NCBI GenBank assembly: GCA_024278855.1 | Contig: JAJRSJ010000079.1 | Span: forward strand, 45,730-109,729 | Direction of reading: 5' to 3' | Length of the DNA: 64,000 nucleotides | Origin: Alphaproteobacteria bacterium | Lineage (GTDB): Bacteria > Pseudomonadota > Alphaproteobacteria > Caulobacterales > Maricaulaceae | Part shown: piece after piece, positions 17,699 to 26,554 of the stretch | How positions within the stretch are numbered: position 1 is the first letter of the stretch | How the letters are laid out: each line of letters opens with the position of its first letter | Notes under the pieces: model-generated | The model's input: the letters and a program-made list of their open reading frames with translations, nothing else | What the model was told of the DNA's origin: nothing | Database searches by the model: none | Translations under genes and position numbers: made by a program

Positions 17699-19105
17699 TT
17701 ATTGGGTAAGCCGCAATTTGAGCAAATTATTGCCAATGGAATCAAATGCCTTTTGCAGCTCGGCGCTGTTGCGCGCATCAAAAAACTTACCTGCATCGCT
17801 AGCGCAGTTACGCAAGATATTTTTCGCTGTAATATCGCCAAATGCATAAGCAATGGTGTAAACCTCCACATTATCCGCTTTGATTTTACGACATAGGGTT
17901 TTGGTTAAATCGTTTGCAGAAAGCGCGTCAGACCCATTATGCGTCTTACCGTTCTTGGATTTGGTGTTGGCGCCATCGGTCATTAAAATCAGGGCATTAC
18001 GGGTATTGCGGCTGTATTTGGCCTTTGCCTCGACAAGGGGTTGTTGACGGGTCAAGGAGCGCCAACCCCACAATAAACCTGCGGGCATATAGGTTGCGCC
18101 GTTTGCATTTAGCGCGTTAATAGTGTTTTTCACATCACTAAGTTTGTTGGTGAGGGGCCGTATCTGTGTGCTGCAAGAAATATTAAGCAGGCCCGGAATT
18201 TTTATATTGGCATAATTTGCCCGCTTGTTCCACGGCTCGTTTCGTGAACCAACACAGCCATTCCATTTGTAATTTTTTGTACGAATCCGGCATCTCTGTT
18301 CTGGTGGCCCGTAAATTTTTGGGCAGGATTGATAGGAGCCAGCCGGGCGGGCGCGCCGACCACCACAACTGTAAGGAACGCCGTCATTATAGCAAGTTTT
18401 AGGGGGCGAGGCCGGCCTTGCCGGATACTTTACGGTTCTACATTTGCTGTTATCTCTGCCTATGACTGGCCGATAATTTCGACATACCTGGGATCTATCC
18501 TGATAGTCATCCGGCACATCAAGCCACGGGGAAATGCGGTTTGCCAACCCGACATTGACATATTGCGAAAACGGTATGACAGACATTTTTAACGCGTCGC
18601 TCTCGGCCGCTTCCAGGCTCGTGACCAGCTTGTTGGCCGCCGCCTTTAAAGCGGTCATTTTGTTGCCGGACATGGAAAATGTCGAATCCAGTACTAGTGC
18701 AATATTTACAGGCTCGCTGGCTGCCAGAGGCGCTTCGGCTAGCACCGAGATATCGATTTTGGGCTTGCCAAAAAGCCCCATAAATGCGGTATCGTAACTT
18801 CCTTCCAGCGTAATCTGCAATCTACCTTCACGGCTTAAATGTGCTTTTACGTCTATATCATCACCAGTAAAATTATTGCCATTCACAAAATTATTTGCGA
18901 TTTTTTGAAGTTTTTTGCGTTTGGTTTCGCCCGAGCGAGCCGCCGCCAAAACGGATGCATCGGCCATGTGTTGATAGCCTGCGCGCTGTTTGACCATTGC
19001 GCTCATATCGACAGCAGCGCCGATTACTGCTATCAGCATCATCAAGCTGACGGCAAATATTACGGCCATATTCCCCGATATGTTTTTAGAAAAGCTCGCT
19101 AGCAT
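17699..19105 (-). CDS. TadG-like protein with vWA domain
   Basis: Pseudopilin-associated protein of the Tad/Flp pilus type: the N-terminus GNMAVIFAVSLMMLIAVIGAAVDMS is the TadE/TadG-like membrane anchor, followed by QRAGYQHMADASVLAAA, strongly characteristic of TadG. The rest is a von Willebrand A domain with VLDSTFSMSGNKM (a MIDAS variant) and ILMTDGANT. Residues about 190-290 form an Arg/Pro/Cys-rich insertion with about seven cysteines (for example TCYNDGVPYSCGGRRARP), unusual for the family and probably disulfide-bonded in the periplasm. No other tad structural genes are adjacent. It stands alone on the minus strand. Confidence 0.8.
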   Translation of the reverse strand: MLASFSKNISGNMAVIFAVSLMMLIAVIGAAVDMSAMVKQRAGYQHMADASVLAAARSGETKRKKLQKIANNFVNGNNFTGDDIDVKAHLSREGRLQITLEGSYDTAFMGLFGKPKIDISVLAEAPLAASEPVNIALVLDSTFSMSGNKMTALKAAANKLVTSLEAAESDALKMSVIPFSQYVNVGLANRISPWLDVPDDYQDRSQVCRNYRPVIGRDNSKCRTVKYPARPASPPKTCYNDGVPYSCGGRRARPAGSYQSCPKIYGPPEQRCRIRTKNYKWNGCVGSRNEPWNKRANYANIKIPGLLNISCSTQIRPLTNKLSDVKNTINALNANGATYMPAGLLWGWRSLTRQQPLVEAKAKYSRNTRNALILMTDGANTKSKNGKTHNGSDALSANDLTKTLCRKIKADNVEVYTIAYAFGDITAKNILRNCASDAGKFFDARNSAELQKAFDSIGNNLLKLRLTQ

Positions 19106-19176
19106 AATAATTCCACAATTAGGTAGCTAAACCTAATATGCTAGCCTTAATTTAAGATTTGGACATGTGGTTAATA

Positions 19177-19779
19177 TTACGGAAAAATAGCGCCCAATAA
19201 TGCGCTGACTTGCGGACTTTGCCAATCCACCTCGCCGGGGATACGTGCCAACTCCTGTCCATTTGGCGAATAGAAAATACTGATGGGCAAGCCTTGCACA
19301 CCGACTTTGGTGCTGATACTAAAGCTAGGGTCAATATAGAGGGCTAAATTTTGTATCCCGGCTTTTTTATAAAAGCTTGTCGCGTCATCAATATGCCTGT
19401 CCATGCTTATGGCAATGACAACAAAATCTTCGCCGCCGTGCGCGCCCTGTAACCTATCAAGGCTGGGAATTTCCGCTACGCAGGGCGCACACCATGTAGC
19501 CCATACATTTAGCAAGACAGTTTTACCGCGAAAATCCGATAAGCTGACATCCAGACCGTTTACATCCCTAAATGCCATTTTCGGCATGGGCGGCGGTGTT
19601 TCAAGAACCACCAATTTATTAAGGCTTCCTTTGGCAAAACGGGCTAGGGAGGTCTTTTTTGGCACAGAGCAGGATTGCATGATGACGAAAACACTGGCAA
19701 TGAGGGCGGTGAGCAGCATCAGGCGAATTCCGTACACTAGGATTTTCGAAACCGGCCTGGGTATATGAGGAGTAGTCAT
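19177..19779 (-). CDS. TlpA-like membrane-anchored thioredoxin
   Basis: Periplasmic thiol-disulfide reductase, likely acting in cytochrome c maturation or as a general reductant. ATG 19779 gives [12 protein letters not shown], then one membrane helix ([19 protein letters not shown]), then a thioredoxin-fold domain with [16 protein letters not shown] as active site and a cis-Pro loop VQGLPISIF. About 200 residues, usual for the family. A longer frame from 19989 would overlap the argH coding region and is rejected. Its start codon overlaps the start codon of argH on the other strand by 2 bases. Confidence 0.85.
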   Translation of the reverse strand: MTTPHIPRPVSKILVYGIRLMLLTALIASVFVIMQSCSVPKKTSLARFAKGSLNKLVVLETPPPMPKMAFRDVNGLDVSLSDFRGKTVLLNVWATWCAPCVAEIPSLDRLQGAHGGEDFVVIAISMDRHIDDATSFYKKAGIQNLALYIDPSFSISTKVGVQGLPISIFYSPNGQELARIPGEVDWQSPQVSALLGAIFP

Positions 19780-21187
19780 GGTAAAAACACCTAAAGGACA
19801 AAGCCCCCGGGGGGGACAAAAAATGTGGGGTGGTCGGTTTTTAAGCAAACCGTCGGACATTATGCAAGCCATCAATGTATCTATTTCCTTTGACAAGCGC
19901 ATGGCCGCGCAAGATGTAAGCGGTTCCAAAGCCCATTCAGACATGTTGGCGGCCCAAGGCATTATCACAGATACGGACAATGCTGCCATTCAAGTTGGCC
20001 TCGATGATATTCTGGCCGAAATCAAAGACGGTACATTCCCCTACCGCGACGAATTTGAAGATATTCACCTCAACATAGAAGCCAGATTAACGGAGTTGAT
20101 CGGCGAGACGGCGGGGCGTTTGCATACGGGCCGGTCGCGCAATGATCAGGTGGCAACAGACTTTAGGTTATGGGTGCGCGATCATGTGGACGAGTTTGAC
20201 GGTGCGTTGTCGGGTTTACAACGGGCATTATTGGGCCAAGCGGCGCAAACCGCAGATATGCTGATGCCGGGCTTCACCCATTTGCAAGTGGCCCAGCCGG
20301 TGACCTTTGGCCATCATATGTTAGCCTATGTTGAGATGTTCGCCCGTGACCGGGCCAGGTTTTCGGATTGTAGGGGCCGCCTAAATGAAAGCCCATTAGG
20401 TGCAGCCGCCTTGGCGGGGACACCCTATCGCGTAAACCGCCATATGACGTCTGACGCGCTTGGGTTTTCGCGCCCAATGGCCAATTCTCTTGATGCGGTG
20501 TCGGCCCGGGATTTTGCCATGGAAGCCTTGTCATGCGCCAGTATTTGCGCGACCCATTTATCGAGATTAGCCGAGGAGATCGTCCTGTGGACATCGGTAC
20601 AGTTCGGGTTTGTGGCCTTGTCCGATAAATTTACCACCGGCTCATCCATCATGCCGCAAAAACGCAATCCGGACGCTGCCGAACTGGTGCGGGCAAAAAC
20701 CGGGCGCATTACCGGAGCGATGGTTGCCTTGACTATGGTGATGAAAGGCTTGCCGCTGGCCTATTCAAAAGACATGCAAGAAGATAAAGCCCCCGTGTTC
20801 GAAGCCTTCGATGCATTGGCTTTAGCGCTGGCGGCGATGGCCGGCATGGTTGCTGATATGCAGCCAAATGCTGACAACATGGCCAAGGCGGCGGGGGACG
20901 CATATTCCACCGCTACCGATTTGGCAGACTGGTTGGTGCGCGAACTGGGCTTGCCGTTCAGACAGGCCCATCATGCGACAGGCGCAATCGTTGCTTTGGC
21001 AGAAAGCAAGGGCAAAGCTCTGCACGAATTATCTCTGGAAGACATGCAAAAAACTTTGCCGCAAATACACGGCGGTATTTATGACGTGTTAAGCCCGCAA
21101 AAATCCGTCGCAAGCCGTACTTCTTACGGCGGCACCGCACCGGACAATGTCCGTGAGCAGGTCAAATTATGGCAGAAACGTCTATAA
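19778..21187 (+). CDS. argH: Argininosuccinate lyase
   Basis: Cytoplasmic last enzyme of arginine biosynthesis, cleaving argininosuccinate to arginine and fumarate. The fumarase/aspartase signature [12 protein letters not shown] is clear (residues near 289), as are WGGRF at the start, [13 protein letters not shown] and [13 protein letters not shown]. Length 469 from ATG 19778; a second start ATG 19823 (MWGGRF) gives the more usual N-terminus and is preceded by a GGGGGGGAC stretch, so either may be used. The tlpA-argH head-to-head pair shares a very tight promoter space. Convergent with trmB, one base apart. Confidence 0.95.
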   Translation: MVKTPKGQSPRGGQKMWGGRFLSKPSDIMQAINVSISFDKRMAAQDVSGSKAHSDMLAAQGIITDTDNAAIQVGLDDILAEIKDGTFPYRDEFEDIHLNIEARLTELIGETAGRLHTGRSRNDQVATDFRLWVRDHVDEFDGALSGLQRALLGQAAQTADMLMPGFTHLQVAQPVTFGHHMLAYVEMFARDRARFSDCRGRLNESPLGAAALAGTPYRVNRHMTSDALGFSRPMANSLDAVSARDFAMEALSCASICATHLSRLAEEIVLWTSVQFGFVALSDKFTTGSSIMPQKRNPDAAELVRAKTGRITGAMVALTMVMKGLPLAYSKDMQEDKAPVFEAFDALALALAAMAGMVADMQPNADNMAKAAGDAYSTATDLADWLVRELGLPFRQAHHATGAIVALAESKGKALHELSLEDMQKTLPQIHGGIYDVLSPQKSVASRTSYGGTAPDNVREQVKLWQKRL

Positions 21188-21188
21188 A

Positions 21189-21902
21189 TCATGGGCGGCG
21201 CATAAATCTGAAATAATGAGGAGTGCGCCCTTCGCGCAGGGCTTTGGCTTCATAGCGGGTTGACGGCCAGCCCGCATAGGGTGTGTGCCAATCTGCTGCG
21301 CACTGGGCGTCCCAGACAAAACCGCCATGTTTTAGGATGCGCAGCAATGCCCAGTTTATATAGGACGGGATGTCACTGGCGAAATCCAGGGGTGTTGCGG
21401 GTTTTAGGATACGGTGAAATTCGCTGACCAAATCTTCTTTAATCAAACGGCGTTTGTAATGGCGCGGTTTGGGCCAAGGGTCAGGGTAGAGAATATCAAT
21501 ATGATTAATACTGGCGTTTGGTACAGCCTCCAAAAATTGCCAAACATCACCGTGGTGCAGTTGGATATTGGTCAGCCCCGATTTTTCAATCCCGGCCAAA
21601 GCCTTGGCAATGCCATTGAGAAACGGCTCAACCCCGATAAATCCGGTATCTGGATTTTCACGGGCACGGTGTAACAAATGCTCGGCACCGCCAAACCCGA
21701 CTTCCAGCCGGATATTATCATAGTGCCCCAACCCGGCCAAGGGGTTTTGTCTATCAAGGGCGAGGCGCGGCAATGTGTCGGCAACTAACCCGGCTTGGTA
21801 GCGGCTAAGCGGTTTGCCTTTAGCCCGGCCCCATAATCTGCGCCGTTGTATTTTTTTGCCCTGAAAACGGTCACCAGGCAGCGGTGATATAGGATTGGTC
21901 AT
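21189..21902 (-). CDS. trmB: tRNA (guanine-N7)-methyltransferase
   Basis: SAM-dependent enzyme making m7G46 in the tRNA variable loop. Features: GRAKGKPLSRYQAGL near the N-terminus, the SAM motif LEVGFGGAEHLL, and the catalytic region DILYPDPWPKPRHYKRRL followed by YEAKALREGRTPHYF. Length 237 is typical. In related bacteria metK normally lies between xre and trmB; here the two are separated only by terminator-like hairpins (21903-21998). Convergent with argH. Confidence 0.95.
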   Translation of the reverse strand: MTNPISPLPGDRFQGKKIQRRRLWGRAKGKPLSRYQAGLVADTLPRLALDRQNPLAGLGHYDNIRLEVGFGGAEHLLHRARENPDTGFIGVEPFLNGIAKALAGIEKSGLTNIQLHHGDVWQFLEAVPNASINHIDILYPDPWPKPRHYKRRLIKEDLVSEFHRILKPATPLDFASDIPSYINWALLRILKHGGFVWDAQCAADWHTPYAGWPSTRYEAKALREGRTPHYFRFMRRP

Positions 21903-21916
21903 ATAATTTCAGTCAT

Positions 21917-21953
21917 AAAAAACCCCGCGCAATTATAGCTTCGCAGGGTTTTT
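21917..21953 (-). terminator. Intrinsic terminator after xre
   Basis: On the minus strand, AAAAACCCTGCG pairs with CGCGGGGTTTTTT (one G-U pair) around a 12-nt loop. It ends the xre transcript before trmB and lies directly in front of the trmB start. Confidence 0.7.
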
Positions 21954-21964
21954 AACTCAATTTT

Positions 21965-21995
21965 TTGGTAAATTATACTGGGTATATTTTACCAA
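21965..21995. other. 14-bp hairpin directly after the xre stop codon
   Basis: TTGGTAAATTATAC (21965-21978) and GTATATTTTACCAA (21982-21995) pair with one mismatch around a 3-nt loop. It sits within 4 nt of the xre stop. There is no T run on the minus-strand side, so it is more likely a 3'-end stabiliser or a partial terminator than a full one. Confidence 0.5.
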
Positions 21996-21998
21996 GGT

Positions 21999-22412
21999 TT
22001 AGTCTTGGTCTTCAGCCATTGCGCGGGCTAGCTCAAGAATTTGACGCCGCACCGCCTTGTTTTTGATTTTCGACACGGCCATAGCCAGAGAAACTCCGTC
22101 GGTGGAATTGATAAAATCATAAACCACGGGTGTTTGATCGCCCTCGCCAAATTCGCTGGACGGGGCATTTTCGCCGAGACCTTCATAGAAAAAGGCCACC
22201 GGAACGTCGAGGACCTGCGACATGCGCCACAAACGTGAAGCGCCGACACGGTTCGCGCCGCGTTCGTATTTTTGGACTTGCTGGAAAGTTACGCCGAGTT
22301 GGTTGCCCAGTTTTTCCTGGCTCATTTTCATAACCTGGCGGCGCAGCCTGACCCGTGTGCCGACATGGATATCTACCGGGTTTGGCGACCTCGGTGCATG
22401 TTGTGATTTCAT
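21999..22412 (-). CDS. XRE-family transcriptional regulator (PraR-like)
   Basis: DNA-binding regulator of 137 residues. ATG 22412 gives MKSQHAPRSPNPVDIHVGTRVRLRR, and the HTH follows as MSQEKLGNQLGVTFQQVQKYERGANRVGASRLWRMSQVL, the highly conserved alphaproteobacterial type that includes rhizobial PraR. The C-terminal part contains AVSKIKNKAVRRQILELARAM. A longer frame to 22511 would run through the tandem repeats and is rejected. In the conserved cluster it lies between lnt and metK/trmB. Three 19-bp repeats immediately upstream may be its own operators (inference). Confidence 0.85.
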   Translation of the reverse strand: MKSQHAPRSPNPVDIHVGTRVRLRRQVMKMSQEKLGNQLGVTFQQVQKYERGANRVGASRLWRMSQVLDVPVAFFYEGLGENAPSSEFGEGDQTPVVYDFINSTDGVSLAMAVSKIKNKAVRRQILELARAMAEDQD

Positions 22413-22437
22413 GGTTTCATCCCTTTTGTTGTATAGA

Positions 22438-22494
22438 CTTTCTGGTTTCAGTTTAGCTTTCTTGTTGCAGTGTAGCTTTCTTGTTTCAGTGTAG
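22438..22494. repeat. Three 19-bp tandem repeats upstream of xre
   Basis: Contiguous units of exactly 19 bp at 22438-22456, 22457-22475 and 22476-22494. On the minus strand each reads CTACACTGAAACAAGAAAG or a variant with one to three changes. They end 26 bp before the start codon of the XRE regulator and so overlap its promoter or leader. The regular spacing and position suggest operator sites for a regulator, or a slippage-prone tract. Confidence 0.8.
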
Positions 22495-22554
22495 AGTGGC
22501 CCGCGTCCCAATTTTGCTGCAAGCCGTAATGCGCAAAGACAAATAACCTGCAGC

Positions 22555-24153
22555 TTATCGCGCCCTGTGCAATACTATTTTACACCCTATGAGCAAAAAA
22601 GCAATGAGCAACAACAATCTACTATCAGTTGTATTTTTATATAATATTCTTGTAACAGGTTGTGGTAACAAAGTGTCAATAACCCCCTGCTCGCCAACAC
22701 CAAGCTGGTTAAGTTGACGGCCATAAGGGTCAATAGCCCCCGAAATTCCCCCGGATGTGGCACGGATGACCGGCAAGCCTTGCTCTATGGCCCGGTAACG
22801 TGCCTGGTTTATATGTTGCTGCGGCCCGGTAGAGTTTCCGTACCAGCTGTCATTGGACAAATTTAAAATCCAGTTTGGTTTCGGCGCTGGTTCAGGTTGG
22901 TTTTCGAACGTAAAGCCGGGCAAAATGATTTCATAACAGATCTGCACGCTCACCGGGGGCAGTCCGGGCAATTGCGGCATAGCTCCGCCCTTGCCCGGTG
23001 TCATGGATTCCAGTGCCGACGACAAGCTGCGCATACCAAGTTTTTCCAAGACACCGCGACCGGGAATAAATTCGCCGAAAGGTACCAATTTTTGTTTGTC
23101 ATAATACCGCGTAAAGACGGGAGGTGCATTTTTTTGGAAACTAACGGCGGCGGCGGCATTGTAATAAGCGGGCTTTGATTTATCCGTCCGCGCTTCGGCG
23201 CGCAAAGTTTGCGCGATAAAGACGGGCGGTTTGCCTGTGGTCGATAAAATCATGCTCTCAATAGCAGCCATCAAGCCAGGATCTTCAAATATCAAACCTG
23301 GCACCGCGCCTTCAGGCCAGATAATATGACTGACATTTTCAAACCCGGCACTGCGCGATAATTGTAAATAAGTATTGACGATTTGCACATATTTGTTGCG
23401 GTCAAATTTGTCGCTTTGGGGGATGTTGGCGTGGACGATGCGGAGTTTCACGCCGTCTACATACTCAATATCAGCCTGATTTAATCGCCAACTCCCATAC
23501 CCGAAGCTCAAAACCACAATACTTAGGGTTAGGGCTAAAGGCACGTATTTTTTCGTCCGCGCGATCCACAAAGCCGTAGCAGCGGACAGAAACAACACCA
23601 AAGCCGTCAATCCGTAGATTCCGACGATGGATGCGGTTTGCGAGACAGGCTTGCCGGCAGCAAATATATAGCCCGGCAAATTCCACGGAAAGCCGCTGAA
23701 AATATGCCCGCGTGCAAATTCAACACTGAAAAACACGCACGCGAAAATGCCTGCACTCCAGATGGATGTTTTGTGGTTTCGAACCAGGCGCACATAGGCG
23801 AGGCCGCCCACCGCCCAAAACAATGCGAGCCCGGCACACAAAGCCAAGATGGCAATGGGCATGAACGGGATAAACTCCGGGCCTCGGGCGATAAATGCAG
23901 ACCCTATCCAATAAAGCCCGGCGACAAAATATCCTAGCCCAAAGGCAAACCCGCACCAAACCCCCCGCCGCAATGGTTTGTTGCGAAATTGGGCACCGTC
24001 CAAGCGCAACATCAATAATGCAAAGCAAATTATGGTCACAGGCCACAGATAAAATGGAGCGTGGCCTAAAACGGCTAGAGCGCCAAGACCAAGATTAAGA
24101 GCAAATCCTCGCCAACCTTGCGTGGCCATAAGCCGGTCGAAATATATCCGCAC
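22555..24153 (-). CDS. lnt: Apolipoprotein N-acyltransferase
   Basis: Inner-membrane enzyme adding the third acyl chain to lipoproteins. About seven hydrophobic segments are followed by a nitrilase-fold domain with catalytic Glu in IIWPEGAVPG, Lys in KQKLVPFGEF and Cys in VQICYE, then SNDSWYGNSTGPQQH. Length 532 is typical. Start may be GTG 24153 (3 nt after the corC stop) or ATG 24129 (MATQGWRG); neither has a strong Shine-Dalgarno sequence, suggesting coupling to corC. Last gene of a miaB-phoH-ybeY-corC-lnt unit. Confidence 0.95.
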   Translation of the reverse strand: MRIYFDRLMATQGWRGFALNLGLGALAVLGHAPFYLWPVTIICFALLMLRLDGAQFRNKPLRRGVWCGFAFGLGYFVAGLYWIGSAFIARGPEFIPFMPIAILALCAGLALFWAVGGLAYVRLVRNHKTSIWSAGIFACVFFSVEFARGHIFSGFPWNLPGYIFAAGKPVSQTASIVGIYGLTALVLFLSAATALWIARTKKYVPLALTLSIVVLSFGYGSWRLNQADIEYVDGVKLRIVHANIPQSDKFDRNKYVQIVNTYLQLSRSAGFENVSHIIWPEGAVPGLIFEDPGLMAAIESMILSTTGKPPVFIAQTLRAEARTDKSKPAYYNAAAAVSFQKNAPPVFTRYYDKQKLVPFGEFIPGRGVLEKLGMRSLSSALESMTPGKGGAMPQLPGLPPVSVQICYEIILPGFTFENQPEPAPKPNWILNLSNDSWYGNSTGPQQHINQARYRAIEQGLPVIRATSGGISGAIDPYGRQLNQLGVGEQGVIDTLLPQPVTRILYKNTTDSRLLLLIAFLLIGCKIVLHRAR

Positions 24154-24156
24154 GCC

Positions 24157-25074
24157 CTATGTCTCTTTATCTTGCTGTTTGCCTGCCTGTTCCTGTTTGC
24201 CTGCCTGTTCCTGTTTGTCTGTCCGTTCACCGCTGGCACTTGGGCGCAGGCGCACCCGCTTTATCCGCCTGGGGTCGGCGTCCAATATTTCAAACTCAAG
24301 ACCTATAGACGTTTTAATTATTTCCCCGCGCTCAGGAATGCGTCCCGTCAGTGAAAACACGAGCCCGCCCAAGGTGTCCACTTCTTCGTCTTGCTCAGGG
24401 GTAGCAATATCGCGGCCAAATACGGCTTCGAAATCTTCTATGTCTGCGCGGGCATCAACCTCCCAATAGGTCTGCCCGGTTTTGTCTTTTAGTGTGCGGA
24501 TTTCGGCTTCGTGTTCGTCGTGCTCGTCTTCGATATCACCAACAATTTCTTCGATAATGTCTTCCAAAGTTACCAAACCGTCCGTGCCGCCGTACTCGTC
24601 AATAACAATAGCCATATGCACTCGTGAGGTCTGCATTTTCTTCAGCAAAGCATCTGCGGCCATAGAGGGAGGCACAAATAAGACCGGGCGCTTTATTTGG
24701 TTTATTATTTTTTTGGTTCCATAGGACTTTGTAGGTTGGTCCGCAGTTTTGGAACTGATAAACGACCCGACAAATCCGACTAAATCCTTAACATGCACAA
24801 AGCCGGTGGGCTCGTCCAAGGTTCCTTTATAAACCGGTAGGCGCGAATGCCCGGCGGCAATAAAGCTATCGGTCAATTTTTCCAAAGACAGATCGTCCGC
24901 CGCTGCAATGATTTCAGCACGGGGAACCATGACGTCTTCAACCCGCAAGCTGTGAAAATTTTCCGCAGCATGTACGAGCACTTTACGGTCGTCGCCGCGC
25001 CTTGTGTCGGCGCTAGCAGGTTTGCGGCTAAACAAGCGGCTTAGAAGTTTTTTATCAGAAATTGGTTTACTCAC
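24157..25074 (-). CDS. corC: CorC/HlyC-like CBS domain protein
   Basis: Cytosolic protein with two CBS motifs (VEDVMVPRAEIIAAADDLSLEKL and VPPSMAADALLKKM) and a C-terminal CorC_HlyC transporter-associated domain (ARADIEDFEAVFG to LEFEILDADPRRIKRVRLR). The family is linked to magnesium/cobalt resistance and envelope integrity. The last 20 residues are a repeated KQEQAG tail encoded by an 18-bp tandem repeat (24172-24222), outside the conserved domain and probably disordered. Sits 3 nt before lnt and 16 nt after ybeY in a conserved cluster. Confidence 0.9.
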   Translation of the reverse strand: MSKPISDKKLLSRLFSRKPASADTRRGDDRKVLVHAAENFHSLRVEDVMVPRAEIIAAADDLSLEKLTDSFIAAGHSRLPVYKGTLDEPTGFVHVKDLVGFVGSFISSKTADQPTKSYGTKKIINQIKRPVLFVPPSMAADALLKKMQTSRVHMAIVIDEYGGTDGLVTLEDIIEEIVGDIEDEHDEHEAEIRTLKDKTGQTYWEVDARADIEDFEAVFGRDIATPEQDEEVDTLGGLVFSLTGRIPERGEIIKTSIGLEFEILDADPRRIKRVRLRPSASGERTDKQEQAGKQEQAGKQQDKET

Positions 25075-25090
25075 ATGTTTTCTCTATCAC

Positions 25091-25585
25091 TCACATATTT
25101 TCTTTATCATAAGGGTTGGTAATTCCCAAGTGCTGTAATGCCTTTATTTCCAACGCTTCCATTTGTGTCGCTTCTTCAGCGTTTTCGTGGTCTAGCCCTT
25201 GTAAATGCAGATAGCCGTGGATGATCAGGTGGGCGGTGTGGTCGGCTATAGATATACCGCGTTCATTGGCTTCGCGTTCAATTGTTTCAAAAGCCAAAAC
25301 AATGTCTCCCAACACGGGAAGAACACGTAGATCAAGCCTGTTTTGAGTTGAAAAGGACAGCACATTAGTTGGCTTGTCTTGCTGCCGGTATGTCTGGTTT
25401 AATGTGCGCATTTGCCCATCGTCAGTAAAGAGCAGGCTGATTTCCAAAAATGGCCGTAGACAATGCTCAGACATTACCGCCGACAATGCGGATTTAATCA
25501 GCATATTAAGTTCAGACACTGCTCGCCAGCGCGGCTCGCGGATATGGCTGTCAATGTCGATGTCGTTTACGCAATGTGTCGCCAT
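25091..25585 (-). CDS. ybeY: YbeY endoribonuclease
   Basis: Zinc-dependent RNase for 16S rRNA 3'-end maturation and 70S ribosome quality control. The metal motif HLIIHGYLHLQGLDHE (HGxLHLxGxDH) is intact, and the upstream N-x-x-Y-R-x-x-D-K-P-T-N-V-L-S-F segment is exact for the family. Length 164. Its ATG lies directly after the phoH stop, indicating coupling; PhoH and YbeY act together in ribosome-related RNA metabolism in known systems. Confidence 0.95.
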   Translation of the reverse strand: MATHCVNDIDIDSHIREPRWRAVSELNMLIKSALSAVMSEHCLRPFLEISLLFTDDGQMRTLNQTYRQQDKPTNVLSFSTQNRLDLRVLPVLGDIVLAFETIEREANERGISIADHTAHLIIHGYLHLQGLDHENAEEATQMEALEIKALQHLGITNPYDKENM

Positions 25586-26554
25586 TTATTTGCTACGGAT
25601 ATTGTTAATAGCGTCTTTGTCATAGGCCTTGACAATATGACCAACCAAGGGATGGCGCACCACATCGTCCGCGTCAAACTCGATGGTTTTGATACCCTCG
25701 ATATTTCCTAATATGGACAAAGCATGGGTCAGACCCGACGGTTGCCCACCGGGAAGGTCGCTTTGGCTCGGATCGCCCGTGACTGCATAGGCGGCGTTTT
25801 CGCCGAGCCTTGTAAGGGCCATTTTCATTTGGGCCACGGTGGCGTTTTGCGCTTCGTCGATCACCACAAATGCATCTGAAAGCGTGCGACCACGCATGAA
25901 AGCCAAAGGTGCGACTTCAATCTCCCCGGAGGCTTTACGGCGCTCAACCTGATCTGCGCCAAGCACCATATTCAAAGCATCCCAGATGGGCAATAAATAC
26001 GGATCGATCTTCTCCATGAGGTCGCCCGGCAAAAACCCAAGCTTTTCGCCTGCTTCTACGGCAGGGCGGCACGCAATAAACCGCTTAACTTCGCCCCGTG
26101 CTAACAAAGATGCACCGTAAGCCGTGGCCAAAAAAGTCTTACCCGTACCCGCCGGGCCGACACCAAATGTAATGGTGTTATCGCGCATGGCGGTGATGAA
26201 GTCCTCTTGGTGTTTGGTTTTGGCGATTACCGGCTTGCGGCGCGGTACTGGGATGACGGCATTCATTTTGCCGTGAGCGGCTTGGCCGTTGCTGATACCG
26301 CGTATTAGACTTTCTATATCCGAGCGCGAACACGGCCAACCTTTTTCAAGACGGGTGTATATTTCCTTGATCACCTTCGCGGCACTGGCTCTTGCTTTGC
26401 CATTGCCGTTTATGGTGATGCTGGCTCCGGGCGCTTCCAGATAAACATCAAAGGCCTGCTCGATCAGTGCCAGATTGGCATGGCCCGGCCCGGCCAGTTC
26501 GCGCACCAAACCGGTATCGCTAAACTCAAGTATTTCTGTCTTGCCCCTAGCCAT
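25586..26554 (-). CDS. phoH: PhoH-like ATPase
   Basis: Cytosolic P-loop ATPase/RNA helicase-like protein paired with YbeY. Walker A is [17 protein letters not shown], followed by [20 protein letters not shown] and [15 protein letters not shown] (Walker B). ATG 26554 ([11 protein letters not shown]) overlaps the end of miaB by 8 nt; the longer frame from 26590 starts inside miaB and is less likely. Length 322 is normal. An N-terminal KH-like segment precedes the ATPase. Confidence 0.93.
   Translation of the reverse strand: MARGKTEILEFSDTGLVRELAGPGHANLALIEQAFDVYLEAPGASITINGNGKARASAAKVIKEIYTRLEKGWPCSRSDIESLIRGISNGQAAHGKMNAVIPVPRRKPVIAKTKHQEDFITAMRDNTITFGVGPAGTGKTFLATAYGASLLARGEVKRFIACRPAVEAGEKLGFLPGDLMEKIDPYLLPIWDALNMVLGADQVERRKASGEIEVAPLAFMRGRTLSDAFVVIDEAQNATVAQMKMALTRLGENAAYAVTGDPSQSDLPGGQPSGLTHALSILGNIEGIKTIEFDADDVVRHPLVGHIVKAYDKDAINNIRSK

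Noticed and set aside
21965..21995. Second hairpin after xre as an intrinsic terminator
   Set aside because: The stem is good but the minus-strand side lacks a T run, so it was listed only as a hairpin.
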